This document shows, piece after piece, positions 1-10,900 of a stretch of 16,915 nucleotides of DNA; the stretch's first letter is position 1, and each line of letters opens with the position of its first letter. Origin of the DNA: DASYYE01 sp035946955 (GTDB lineage: Bacteria; Actinomycetota; Actinomycetes; Streptosporangiales; Streptosporangiaceae); the NCBI GenBank assembly GCA_035946955.1, contig DASYYE010000385.1, positions 1-16,915 of the forward strand, read 5' to 3'. The translations under genes and the position numbers were made by a program. The notes beneath the pieces are model-generated. The model was not told the origin of the DNA and made no database searches. It worked only from the letters and a program-made list of their open reading frames with translations.

Positions 1-3000
1 GTCGCCGTCGAGGTGGGGCAGGGCGGTGAAGAGGAACAGCACCTCCCCCACGGTGAAATTGGACGCGTAGACCTTGCCGAGCACCTCGGCGAACCGCAGT
101 GTGTGCGTAGGCAGCGCCTGCCAGGTGTCGCTGGCCGTGTCCGGGTCGAACCCGGCCAGCACCGATAGCGGGTCCAGGTTCGAGGTCGCCACCTTGACGA
201 ACTCGGGTTCGCGCGCGGGGCACCGGTACCAGGCGCGTGCGTGGCGCTCGACCCCGGCCAGCAGCAGCGCGACGGCCTTACGCTGGTCAGCCGGGGACGG
301 GGCTGCCCACAGTGGGAGCAGCAGCAAGGGGCTGACCCGCAGGTCGTCGCGCAGGATCAGCAGCGCGGCGAACTGGCGGAGGAAGTCCGGGTTGACGACC
401 GGGCTCGACGGCGTCCCGCCAAACAGGCCCAGGGCCTTGGCCACAGCAGCGAGTTCGGTGAACGTCAGGTCGCACCAGGCACGCTCCCGCAGCCGCCGCC
501 AGAGCCGGATGAACACGAGCAACTCATACAAGGGTGTCTGCGGGTCACGCGTCTGCGCGGCGCCGGCGGTGTCAGTGGTGGCCCCGGGGAAGGTGATGGT
601 CCAGTCGGCGAGGCAGCAGGGCTCGCACTCGGGCAGCCGGCCTGGTGCCACATCGGCCGGTGGCGTGTCCTGGGCGCCCGGCGTGGCCGTGGTCGCGGTA
701 TCGGTGCCTGGCGGCTGCCTGGCCGCCGTGGCCTGGACCGTGAACTGGACGAACCCGGACCGCTGGAGTTCGGCCAGTTCGCAGTAGCTCAGCCCGGTCC
801 GGCGCAGGAACTCCGGCAGGCCAGTGACCACCGTTGTCCAGGAGGCCTCCCCTGCCTGCGCGGCCGGGAACCCGTAGGCCTGCCAGAGGGTCAGTTGCCC
901 CTCTCCCGCCTGCGCGGCCAGCGGCTGGGAGTACAGGAGCGAGTACTCCTCCGTGGAGATGCCCAGGTACTCCAGGGCGAGGTCGAAGCGGACCGGGTAG
1001 CGCCACAGGTGGCGGGCGAACCCGGCCGGCTCGTCGGCGGGGGCGGGGTCGAGCACGAACTCGGTGATGTCCTTGCGGAACCGCCGCATCGCCTCGAACC
1101 GGCTGGTCTCCAGCTGGCACAGGTAGCTGCGGCAGACGTCCAGCGGCTGGTCATAGGGCAGGCGGGGGGCGGTGAAGTCGGTGCGCAGCGCGGCATAGGC
1201 GGCGGTCTCGGCCGGTGGGCAGTGCCGTGCGGCCGGTGAGGAGTGCTCGGCGATGGCGGCAAAAGCTTCGGCAGGGTCGAGGCCGCCCGGCTGCGTGCCG
1301 CACCCGCACTCGTGCTCCTCGTCCTCGCCGTGGGCGCGCAGCCGCAGGTCCGCCAGTGAGGTGGCACTGGTGTCGAAGACCGCGCCTCCGGCCGGCGTGC
1401 CGCCAGCGGCGACGGCAGCGGCCAGTGCCTCCAGGCTCTCGTTGACCAGGTCGATGGCGGGCAGCGGTGTCTGGAGGTTCGCGCGGGTCGCCAGCAGGTC
1501 GCCGAGTGGGCCGCGCCGCGACGTCAGCAGGGTGCCGATCTGCTGGCTGGTGTCAGTGTCCTTGGGTTCCTCGCAGGTGGAGGCGGCAGAGGCGGACAGG
1601 AGCTCGCTGAGGTAGGCGACCGGGCCGAGCGGTGACAGGTGCTCGGGTGGCACACAGTTGGTCAGCGACCTGTCTGGGTTGACTGGTTTGAAGTCTGAGC
1701 CTGCCGAGCCCGGCGGTGCGGCTGGCCCCCCGGCTGCCGTCTGGATCTGTGTGGCGTAAGGGTAGGCGACACTGCCCGCCAGCGCGGCGGTGAAGTCGCT
1801 GGCGGTCAGCGCGGCCACTTGAGCCGCGCTGGTGAACCCGCGCGCGTACAGCGCCTCGATGAGCGAGAACCGCAGCTCGCTGGTTTTCGCGTCGCTGGCG
1901 GCGAACGCGGTGAGGTCGTACAGCGCCTCGATGGTGGTCAGCGCGTCGTGCAGCCACGCCTGTCCCTGGTGGTCGTGGGGGAAGGTGTCGTTGACCGCCG
2001 CGCCGAGTGCGGTCTGGTCCCAGGCGGTGCCGAACTTGAACGTCCCGCCGCCTTCGGCGGAGTAGTTCTGCGCGAACAGGGTCAGGACGTCACCTGGCGG
2101 CGGGCCCAGCGAGTACGGCTCGTTCGGTGACTGCAGTACCGGGGTGACCGAGCCGATCGGTGTGGTGAAGAACTGCTGCAGGTGCCCGATGAACGCGGCG
2201 GTCCGCTCCAGCGTGGAGCCCTTCGGGGTGAACGCCGGCAGCAGCGCGGGGTCAGCCACGAAAAACGTCTGCCATTGCTGGTCAGTGAGGCCAGCCAGCT
2301 CCGCGACATTGGTGACGGACAGGGGGGCTGCCTGGATGGCCGCCAGGAACGCGGTGAACTCCGCGGAGCCAGCGGCTTCGCCGGTCACGACCTGCAGCAC
2401 CAGCACCAGGTAGTCGGCCTGGTGTGCCGCGGTCGCGGCCGCGCCGACCTCACCCTGCCAGAATCCCGTGTCGATCTTCGCCGTCTCGTCCTTGTAGCCG
2501 AGCCAGGCTTTGACCAGTTCGGTGACGTGCGCGTCGGCGGTGACCGCGGGTAGGGAGCCACTGACCGTGCCCAGGGCAGCCAGGCGGCGCGCGGCCTGGC
2601 TGATGTTGATGGCCGTCAGCGTCGAGTCGGTCAGGAACCCTTCGGGCGCCTGCGCCACACCCTCGATCGTCACGCCAGCGGTAACCGTGCCCGCGGTGGC
2701 CGCGTCTGTCATCTGCTTGAGCGTGTTGTCTTCCGGCGCGAGGGTGGCGAGCTTGTAACGCTGGTCCGCGGTGATCTGCGGGGAGAGCTGGGTGGCCAGG
2801 GCGTAGAAGTAGGCGGCGGGCACGGCGAACGAGGCACCTGCGGGGATCGTTTCCAGCTCCACCTCGGTGTCCACCGGCGTGCCCTGCCCGGTGACCAGCG
2901 GGAAGGGAAAGGCGGCGGTGGTCGCCTTGGTGCTGGACAGCTCGCACTGCACGGCGGCTGAGGCCGCGTACACGTAGCCGGCCAGCCTGATCGCCAGCGC

Positions 3001-3870
3001 ATCGGTGGTGGCGTTGTAGGAGGCCCACTGGCCCTCGAACTTCTGGCGGGTAGGGTCAGTCTTCGAGGGGTCGGGGCCATTCGGGTTCGGATTGGTATAC
3101 AGCGAGCCGTAGCCGTTGTCGGCAGAGCCGTCCCCGGTGGGCTGGGCCGGGGGCGGGTAGTAGGAGCGGTCCCAGATGATCTCCGAGGCGATCTGCTGGC
3201 ACTGCCCCAGGGTCAGCGGGGCGTGGGTGGCCAGTTTCGCCCCGCCGCCCGGGTCGTCGGCGAGCACCTTGTCGATCGCGGTCACGAGCGCCCCGAACGC
3301 TGGTGGCGGGCCGTTGGGGGACAGGTCCAGGGCCAGCTTGCCCGATGACACCGGGGGGAGGGTGACGTAGGTGGCGGCAGCCTGCTGGAAGTACCAGGTC
3401 TGGTCGTCGGGCAGGGGCGCGCGCGACGCCACCGCGACGTTGAAGTCCAGCTCGTCGTCGGTGATCGCCACCCCGTTGCGGGTGATCACCAGGCGGAGGT
3501 CGTATGAGGTGGGTTTGGGGTACTCGGGGTGCCCGGCGGGCGGGACGGCCTTGATCGCAACAGTGGCGGCCGACTGCAGGGCGTGCTTGGTGACCAGGCC
3601 AGCGGTGTAGTCGATGTAGTGCTGCATGACCGGGACCGGGTGTGTGTTCGGGTGGACACCTATCTTGTTGGAGCCATCCGGCGGCACCTGGGCGAGCCCG
3701 CTGGTCTTGCCGAGCAGCACCCCCTGGGAAGCGCCGAGCTGCACCACGGCGGCATTGTCGGTAAAGGTCAGGTCATAGGCGCTGATCTCCAGCCCATGCA
3801 GCCACTTCCTGAATTCATTGGGGTCGACTTGCTGGCCCGGGTGCAGCCTGATGATGAGGAGGTCCGTCAT
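1..3870 (-). CDS. Tc toxin subunit A-like protein (N-terminal 1290 residues, cut by window edge)
   Basis: The frame stays open from ATG at 3870 to base 1 without a stop, so the gene continues beyond the left edge. The start is supported by AAAAGGA seven bases upstream. TcA proteins form the pentameric receptor-binding and translocation channel of Tc toxins. The family assignment rests on three stretches: SPLGPVAYLSELLSA near residue 745 (the SPAAYL-x-DLL signature of the VRP1/SpvA region); LPYDQPLDVCRSYL near 905, followed by TSRFEAMRRF; and YLGISTEEYSLL with GLPEFLRRTGLSYCELAEL near 985-1050. All three are typical of the alpha-helical shell of TcA and SpvA-like proteins. The roughly 740 residues before the VRP1 signature are unrecognised, and the first 170 or so look beta-rich. 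Cysteine clusters lie near 847 (ECGCG) and 1080 (CEPCC). No signal peptide is seen. It lies 88 bp downstream of the fused BC gene on the same strand, probably in one operon. The channel and receptor-binding domains are off-window. Confidence 0.8.
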   Translation of the reverse strand, partial: MTDLLIIRLHPGQQVDPNEFRKWLHGLEISAYDLTFTDNAAVVQLGASQGVLLGKTSGLAQVPPDGSNKIGVHPNTHPVPVMQHYIDYTAGLVTKHALQSAATVAIKAVPPAGHPEYPKPTSYDLRLVITRNGVAITDDELDFNVAVASRAPLPDDQTWYFQQAAATYVTLPPVSSGKLALDLSPNGPPPAFGALVTAIDKVLADDPGGGAKLATHAPLTLGQCQQIASEIIWDRSYYPPPAQPTGDGSADNGYGSLYTNPNPNGPDPSKTDPTRQKFEGQWASYNATTDALAIRLAGYVYAASAAVQCELSSTKATTAAFPFPLVTGQGTPVDTEVELETIPAGASFAVPAAYFYALATQLSPQITADQRYKLATLAPEDNTLKQMTDAATAGTVTAGVTIEGVAQAPEGFLTDSTLTAINISQAARRLAALGTVSGSLPAVTADAHVTELVKAWLGYKDETAKIDTGFWQGEVGAAATAAHQADYLVLVLQVVTGEAAGSAEFTAFLAAIQAAPLSVTNVAELAGLTDQQWQTFFVADPALLPAFTPKGSTLERTAAFIGHLQQFFTTPIGSVTPVLQSPNEPYSLGPPPGDVLTLFAQNYSAEGGGTFKFGTAWDQTALGAAVNDTFPHDHQGQAWLHDALTTIEALYDLTAFAASDAKTSELRFSLIEALYARGFTSAAQVAALTASDFTAALAGSVAYPYATQIQTAAGGPAAPPGSAGSDFKPVNPDRSLTNCVPPEHLSPLGPVAYLSELLSASAASTCEEPKDTDTSQQIGTLLTSRRGPLGDLLATRANLQTPLPAIDLVNESLEALAAAVAAGGTPAGGAVFDTSATSLADLRLRAHGEDEEHECGCGTQPGGLDPAEAFAAIAEHSSPAARHCPPAETAAYAALRTDFTAPRLPYDQPLDVCRSYLCQLETSRFEAMRRFRKDITEFVLDPAPADEPAGFARHLWRYPVRFDLALEYLGISTEEYSLLYSQPLAAQAGEGQLTLWQAYGFPAAQAGEASWTTVVTGLPEFLRRTGLSYCELAELQRSGFVQFTVQATAARQPPGTDTATTATPGAQDTPPADVAPGRLPECEPCCLADWTITFPGATTDTAGAAQTRDPQTPLYELLVFIRLWRRLRERAWCDLTFTELAAVAKALGLFGGTPSSPVVNPDFLRQFAALLILRDDLRVSPLLLLPLWAAPSPADQRKAVALLLAGVERHARAWYRCPAREPEFVKVATSNLDPLSVLAGFDPDTASDTWQALPTHTLRFAEVLGKVYASNFTVGEVLFLFTALPHLDGD

Positions 3871-3958
3871 TTCTGTGTCCTTTTCCCCGATGCTTGCCGA
3901 CCCACTTGCCTACGTGATGGGACTGTTGTGCTCTTAGTGGCCAGTCAGACCGCCGCCG
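3871..3958 (-). promoter_or_regulatory. Short BC-to-A intergenic spacer with the TcA ribosome binding site
   Basis: These 88 bp separate the TAG of the BC fusion from the ATG of the TcA-like gene. The only clear element is the purine-rich GGGGAAAAGGA about seven bases before the ATG. I see no strong hairpin and no recognisable promoter, so co-transcription of BC and A is likely. Confidence 0.5.
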
Positions 3959-4942
3959 CTACGGCCAGCCGAATCTCCTACGGATCAGCTCCTGCATTTT
4001 GTTGATATCGCTCCAGGTCAGCTTGGCGTTGAAGTAGTCGAACCCCTCGCGCGCTGGTGTAGCTGGCAAGTGCCCCTGCACATACCCGGGAGGATTGCGG
4101 AGTCCTTTGGGGGGCGGCAGCCCAGGCGGGCGCGGGGTCGCGAGCCGTCTACGCTCATTTTCCAGCCATCCCCTTACGTGGGCTGGCTGGTTCTCGTCCC
4201 ACTCATTCTCCGCGAGTGCTTCCAGCCGGTTCTCACGTCCTTGGGCGGTCCCGAGCGGCTTTCCCCCCTGCGGCCCACGGACGGATATGTTTGCCAGCTC
4301 TTCGGTCTCCATGGGGACTTTCGTGTCAGCCGCCGCTGCCCATTGTTCGGAGAAACTGATGAGCTCGCCACCGCCCAGGCTGCCCGTGCCAGTGAGCGCT
4401 GGGAGTTTGCCAGCGGCAAGGGTGACGCCTTCCAGGATCTCCCCGACCGGGACGAAAGATACGCCTGCCTGCACGACGTCAACGAATGTCCCCCCGGACT
4501 CGTAGTTCCCCCGCAGTTCGTAGTCACGCAGTTCATTGCCGGTCGGCGTGGGCGGCGCCGCTCTCGCCCAGTCGAGGAGATGCGGCGGGGCCAGCACGGC
4601 GGCTGTAGGGAAGCTCAGTTTCAGCCCTACCTCTGCTACGTCCACGACACGGTTCCACATCCCGGCCTTGGCGGCACTCCAGTCCTCCTCGCGCTTTTGG
4701 GCGATGGTCTGCCGGGCCGGTGAGGAACTCTGCGTCGCCTCTTTTTTGGGCGCGGCCTCTGTTCCTGGCGCCCGGGGCGCAACATAGGACTTGTACTGCT
4801 GGGGCGCCACGGACTCGCCATTGATCACCATGGGTCCGCCGGAGGCGACCTTGACATATTTACCGGTGTCCGGATTGACAGCTTGGTAGCTGTAGTCCGG
4901 GCCTTCGCCGACCTGGTCGGGGCTCAGCAGGTCATTGGGGTC
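3959..4942 (-). other. C-terminal cargo (toxin tip) of the BC fusion, enzyme class not assigned
   Basis: Residues 2282-2608 follow the DPTGL core end. The first half is a Ser/Thr/Ala/Pro/Lys-rich linker (around PKKEATQSSSPARQ). It is followed by hydrophobic stretches (RVVDVAEVGLKLSFPTAAVL and VDVVQAGVSFVPVGEILEG) like the pre-toxin helices of other polymorphic toxins. The last 100 residues hold a compact charged module: an acidic helix (RLEALAENEWDEN), a Pro-rich loop, then RNPPGYVQGHLP (His2572), GFDYFNAKL (Asp2583, Asn2586) and DINKMQELIRRRFGWP to the end. The G-H-x-P plus FDY-x-N pattern resembles terminal domains of Rhs-type toxins and may be a nuclease. I cannot name the family, and the enzyme class is inference. 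Codon use is less GC-biased than in the upstream RHS section. Confidence 0.6.
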
Positions 4943-7900
4943 GAGGCCGGTGGGGTCGTTGTACCGGAGCGGGTTATCGGCTGCGTAACAGTACGGGCTC
5001 TGGTCGTCAGACACGCCGGGCTGGTCACAACTTGCCCACCGGCCGAGCCATGGGATGTAGTACCGGGCACCGTGGTAGTACAGGCCGGACTCGGTGTCGC
5101 GTTCTTTGCCCGTGAACCGGTACCGCTTGGGTGTCTCGGTCCGGGAACGCACAGCCTGGTAGGAGGTCGCCCCATAGGGGTAGTACTCCTCGAATGTGAT
5201 CACTCGGGCCTGCTCGTCGAGTTCCAGCACGGATGATTCGAGATGGTCCGCGAGCTGGTAGCGGATGAGCTGACCGGGGCCATCGTCGGTTCCGTGGGTC
5301 CGCGTCTCCACCATCGCGATGCGGCGCAGGCCGTCGAGCAGGTGCAGCGTCTCCCGTTCCAGGACGAGCCGACCATCGGCGCCGTAGCGGCGGTACACCT
5401 CGAACGCACCGAGATAGACCCGTTCTGACACGGCCGATGCACGAGATGGGGGCTGTGGTCTGGGTGCTCCGCCGTGCCCGCCGCCTGCCTCGGTGACCTT
5501 CCGCGCCCGCTGCCCGGCGGCGTCATAGACGTAATAGGTGGGAGCCGCCGGGAACCCGTCCGCTGACACGTGGCGTGACGTCATGTGGAGCCGACCCATT
5601 GGATCCCAGCCCAGAGCCCCCAGGCCAGGCATGGACGTGGTGTTGCCCTGTTCGTCATAGCGGTACCTGCGGTGCTGCCGCCGCTCCCCGGCGGGCCCGG
5701 TGCTGCTCAGCCGGTTGCCGCGGTGGCCCGGCTGGAGCAGGCTCGGTTCGCGGTAGTGGTAGTCGCGTGTCCAGCCACCATGGCGTGGATCCGCGGTACG
5801 GTGCGCCATGCGGCGCAGGTTGCCCACGGCGTCGTAGCTGTAGCGCTCGGTGTAGCGGGCCATCGCGATGCCATCGCCGGGCTGGGGCAGACCTGTGGTG
5901 GCGGTGTCGGATGCGCCTGGGGCCACGGCGCGGACAGCGCCATCGCTTGCCTGGCCGCAGTGCTCCCTGCCGGTTGCTTCGAAGAGGCGGTACACCGCGT
6001 CGTAGTGATAGCGGCTGGACGGTTCGACGACCCGGTTGCGGAAGAAGGCCCGCTGCTGGGCGGCATCGTGGACCAGTGTGCAGTTGCCTACTGGGTCGTA
6101 GGTGTAGTGGAGGTCCTGCAGTCGCCGGCTGCCTCGCTCGGTGGTCAGCTGGACCAGCCGGAACGTCAGCGGGTCATAGGTGTAGGCGGTCCGCGTCCCG
6201 TTGCCGTAGGAGATGGCGGTGCGCTGGGCGCGGGCGTTGTAGTCGAGGTGCACCACGAAGGTCGTGGGCTGCGTGGCGCCACGCAGCCGGACATCCATGC
6301 GCTCGAGCAGGCTGGCCGCGTTGTAGTGGGGGGTCGTAACGCTCCCATCCGGGGAGGTCGCGCTGGCGGGCCGGTTCAGTGCGTCATAGGACGTGGCTGA
6401 ACGGTACGCGTGTGGCACGACGTCAACCTGGCCATTCCAGTCCGGGACCTCGCGGTACGCAGCGGTGAGCCGCCGCTGGGCCTGGAGCAGGTTTCCCTTA
6501 AAGTCGTAGGCCTCAAACGTGTCGACGCCAGCGTTGTCGTACTGTACGGCGACCCGGGTACGCAGGTTGCGGGCCACGACGTGGCCGGGTGGCTCGTCAG
6601 GCAGTTCCTCGCCGTACACGGTCCGCACCTGCAGCGCCTCGCCAGCGACTCCGGGGCCGCGGACATAACCGCGCACCGGGCGGCGCAGTGCGTCGAAGTC
6701 CGTGCGGAATGCGAACCCGCGGGAGTCCCAGGACCGCACGAGCCTGCTCGTGACGTCGGGCAGGCGCAGCCCGCCCCCGGTGTCGATGCCTTCGTAGCCG
6801 ACCTCGCCGCCAGCCATCGTGTAGGTGTAGCTCATCGCCTGGCGGCCGAGCGCGTCGTGGACTTCGCGGAGGTTGCCTTCGATGTCGACCTCGCCCCGTG
6901 TCCGGTAGAACTCGTCCAGGGCGCCGCCGTCACCGGGGAGGCGGTTGTGCTGCACCACGAGGAACGTCCGGCCTAGCGTGTCGAACCAGCCGAACGCCGG
7001 GGTGCCCGCGTGCAGCGCGGTCTGCTCGGCGTTGTGCTGTTCATCCGGGCCGAGCCCACCGCCGATGCGCTGGGCGTACCAGGTCTGCCACCCACCGGGC
7101 TCCTCGCTCAATGCGGCGAGGTAGCGGCCCACGTAGCCGCCGACGTCCGGGTCGTCACGTGGGTCGAGCAGCACCGTGTCATTGCCGTCCCAGGTGGCCT
7201 GGTACCACGGGTCGAAGACGGTCTTTTCGAAGGTCTGGTCCGGGTGCACGGTGGCGATGACCCGCCCGGGCGGGTCGTAGAAGAGCACCGCACTGACCCC
7301 AGCCATGCGGGCGAACTCGAACTGGTGCGAGGCGGTGAAGAAAGGCTCGTAGCGGCGGACCGGCTTGCCCTTGTTGTTGAAGATGGTCCATTCGCTGCCG
7401 ACCCACCGGTGCACCACGTCCGGCCCGCCGTCGGTCACGGGTCCGGGGGCCGCCTGGGTCTTGTGCTGGACCTCACGCCCAAAACCATCCGAGTAGGTGA
7501 ACGACTGCTGGACCAGTGTGAGCTCACCAGGCTCAAGGTCGCTGTCGTGGGTCTGCCGGGCAAGGACCGCAATGGCGGCGGGGCGGGTTTCGGCAGCACC
7601 CAGGCTGCGCCGGTAGGCGTCAAGGTCATAAAGCACCCGCGTGGTCGCTGGCCCGAGCAGCCGGTGCGTGTGCGCGAACGGGTCTGCGAAGTAGGCCAAG
7701 ACCGCGGCTTCCCCCGGATCGGGGTCGAACCTGTCGAGGGTGTCGCCGAGCCGCTCCCCCGGCCTGCCCATCACGGCAGTCCCCGCCACCCGGCCGAAGA
7801 TGTCGAACGCTACCGCAGCCCGGTTCCGGTTAGGGTCACTGACCAGGTGCGGCATGAGCACCCGGTAGTCGAACCCGCTGGAGGTGACCTGGCCGACGTC

Positions 7901-10900
7901 GTCACGCTCACCAACGCTGACGGTGTTCCCCAGGGGATCCTGCGTCTGTGACACCAGCAGGTCGTAGCCGTCGTACCCGACCGTTGTCGTGTGGCCGAAC
8001 GGGTCGCGGAAGCGGCGCCCCAGGAAGAAGTGGGCCCGCGCGTAGGCCAACTCTGCCGCAGGGTCGTCGCGCGCGCCTGGGGAGTAGAACACCTGACCGG
8101 AAGGTGCCCACCAGGAGTCCCCCTCCCTGACGTAGCCTGCCTGGCCGAGCATCCGGTGGGTGACCCGGCTGCCGTACAGTGCAGCGACCAGGCCGGCATC
8201 GAAGGCGAGCCGGTAGGTCCGGTACGGCAGCGCCAGCGGCTCCAGCACCCCGGGCGGCAGCGGTCCTGTGAGGTCGTCACGCCGGTATCTGACGCGGATG
8301 TGCTCGATCAGCCGCTTCGCGGGAACGGCATCGGTCGCCGCACCAGCGTCCCAGTCCTGGTACGGCAGCTCAGTACGGAGCGAGCCAAGGACATCGCGCA
8401 GCTCGTCGAAGCCGAACAGGCGCTGGGGCCCGCGCGGCCGCACGCCGGTGACCTCGAACGTGCGCGACTCGCACTGCGTCGGGGTACGGTGGGCGTCCGG
8501 CAGCTCCACGGCGTTGGTATAGGTGTTCTCGGTGCAGGTCAGCCGGTGCCGCGCCGGGGAATGCTGATCGTCTGCTGCGAGCACGGGGTCGGGGAACCGG
8601 CGCCCATAGCCGACCGCAGCGCTGCGCACTGGGTTCCCGTAGTCGTCGATGTCGAGGATCACCTCGTGGCTGACTCGGGGGTCGGCCCGGCGGTGAGCAC
8701 CGGCCTGGTAGAGCGTGCGTTCGTAATGAGCACTGACGCTCTCCCGCGGATGAGTGAGGAAGACCGCGTGATAGTTCTGCGGGACGCCGGGTCGCGGGTC
8801 GAGGGCGGGCTGGAGCAGCTCAATCGTGTAGTTGTGCTCGGTGACGAGGTAGGGTCGGCCCGCCGCCTCGCTGCCGTCGAGCGCATACACCTCCTGCCGC
8901 AGCGGCGTCCCGCGCAGTGCCCGGCCCGCCTCGCGGGCCTCGGTAGCTGACAGCCGCCACGGCCGCCGAGGCTCGCCCACCGGCCGCAGTGTCTCCGGCA
9001 GGTGGGTGTCGGCCAGGCTGGGGCCACCGTCCCCGGGCTGCTGCCAGTACTCGTGCTCGAAGACCCGGCTGATCCGCTCCTGAGCCCTGAAGACGCCAGT
9101 GTGGAACCAGGTGCGGGTCATGACAGGGGGCAGATCTGCCTGCGCCTCATGGTCGGCGACGTCTTCGCCGACGGCTTGGAGGACCGCGAACTCCTCGGCG
9201 TCGTACTGCTCGACCATGCCGAACCCACGGAACTCGCGCTCGAACCCGTCGTAGTAACCGTGGTGGTATGCGTAGCGGGTGGTGAAGCTGTTGTGGTTGA
9301 CCCGGTCGATGACCTCCACCCGGGTGACTACATAGACAGGAAAAGGCAGCCTGGTGACCCAGGGCCGCCCTGCGGCCTGGTCCGCGAGGTAGAACCTGGT
9401 CGAGGGCTCGTATTGGATCTTCGTCTCCGCGCCGAGGTTGTTCACCACCTCGGTGAGCAGGTAGGGCTTGCCGTGCGCCATCAGGTTGAGGTAGCGGAGC
9501 TGGCGGCCTGAGTCGCCGGGCAGCGGGGAGGACCAAACGAGGCAGGCGGTGCCCTGGCCGAGCAGGTCCGCGACCATCACGCTGGTGAGGCTGTCCAGTT
9601 GCGGGAAGCCGACGCCCACCGTGTGTGCTTCGCTGAAGCCGTTACCGGAGCGGTTGAAGTAGACCCGCACTTCGTCGCGGTGGAGGTATAGGAGGTCCGC
9701 GGTGCCTGAGCCGTCCACGTCCGCCAGCCGGACCCGGTGCTGGTCGAAGACTCCCGGGTCATCAAGCCAAGGGGAGCTGGCCATGGTGACCTTTGCCCCG
9801 AACCGGCCGAAGCCGGTATTCGGCCAGTAGCACACCTCGCCATCCCGGACCCGCACGAGGTCGGACAAGCCGTCGCCGGTCATGTCAGCGAGGTAGACCG
9901 TCTGCGCTGGGTCGGCCAGGAGTACCCGCGGCCCGCCTTCGGAGCCCCAGGGCAGGTAGGCACGCCTGCCGTCACCGAATCCCTCGTAGCGAAGCGAGGG
10001 GTACCAGGTGAAGGCGTCGTCGCGGGTGATCAGAACATCGGCGAGGCCGTCGCCGTCCAGGTCAACCAGGCGGAGGTCGGGGTCGTCCCAGGAGATGTTG
10101 GGCCGGGACCGGAACGGCCGGAAGGGGTGCCAACCGCGCTCGCTGCTGCGCTCGTAGAAACCGGGCACGGTACCGCCGAGTTCGGCGAGGTCCAGGTGAC
10201 CGTCACCGGCCAGGTCCAGGAGCCGTTGGCGACTGCCGCCGCCCGCCATAGCCGGCTGGGTCGGCAGAACCCGCTCGGGCGCGAAACACCCGTCTCCGAG
10301 GTTGGCCTTGTAGAACCACGCGCCACCCTGACGGGCGAGGATGCCCGAGACCCCTTCGCCGTCGAGGTCCACCCACTCGTAGCCGTTACCGCCGATCCCG
10401 GTGGGCAGGTTCGCCAAGGCGTCTGGGCCCAGGTCGGCGACGTCGCGGCCGATAACGGCCTGGCTGTAGCCGAATTCGGCTGGCGGCAGCGACTCCCGCC
10501 GGTAGCTGTCGCCGCGGCGGCGGTAGCCGGTGTGTGTCACCGAGGCCAGCGTGGTCATGCCAGTGCTGCGGGTGCTGGTGTAGGTGAAGTCGGTGGAGCA
10601 CACCAGGCAGTCCGCACCCACTTCGGGCTCATCCGGGAAGTGGTGCACCATGAGGACACGGTGGCAGCGGCGGTATGTGCGCACCTCGAACCCAGGGCGG
10701 TACGTGGAGAAGGGGTCGGGACGCGCGGGCCAGGGGCGAGTTGGGCTGATTGCGGCGGTGTCGAGGCCGTGGTTGCCGTAGTCGAAGACGACATCGAACA
10801 TCCAGCCTGGGTCGACCGGTGCGGAGGTCGCGGATCGGCCGGGCCCGCGCACACGCCAGGGCACGCGGTTTCCGTAACGGACCCGCGTCAGGTAGCGGTT

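Noticed and set aside
241..1239. Plus-strand open frame of 332 codons opposite the TcA-like gene
   Set aside because: Antisense shadow. The minus-strand frame is continuous for 1290 codons with TcA motifs.
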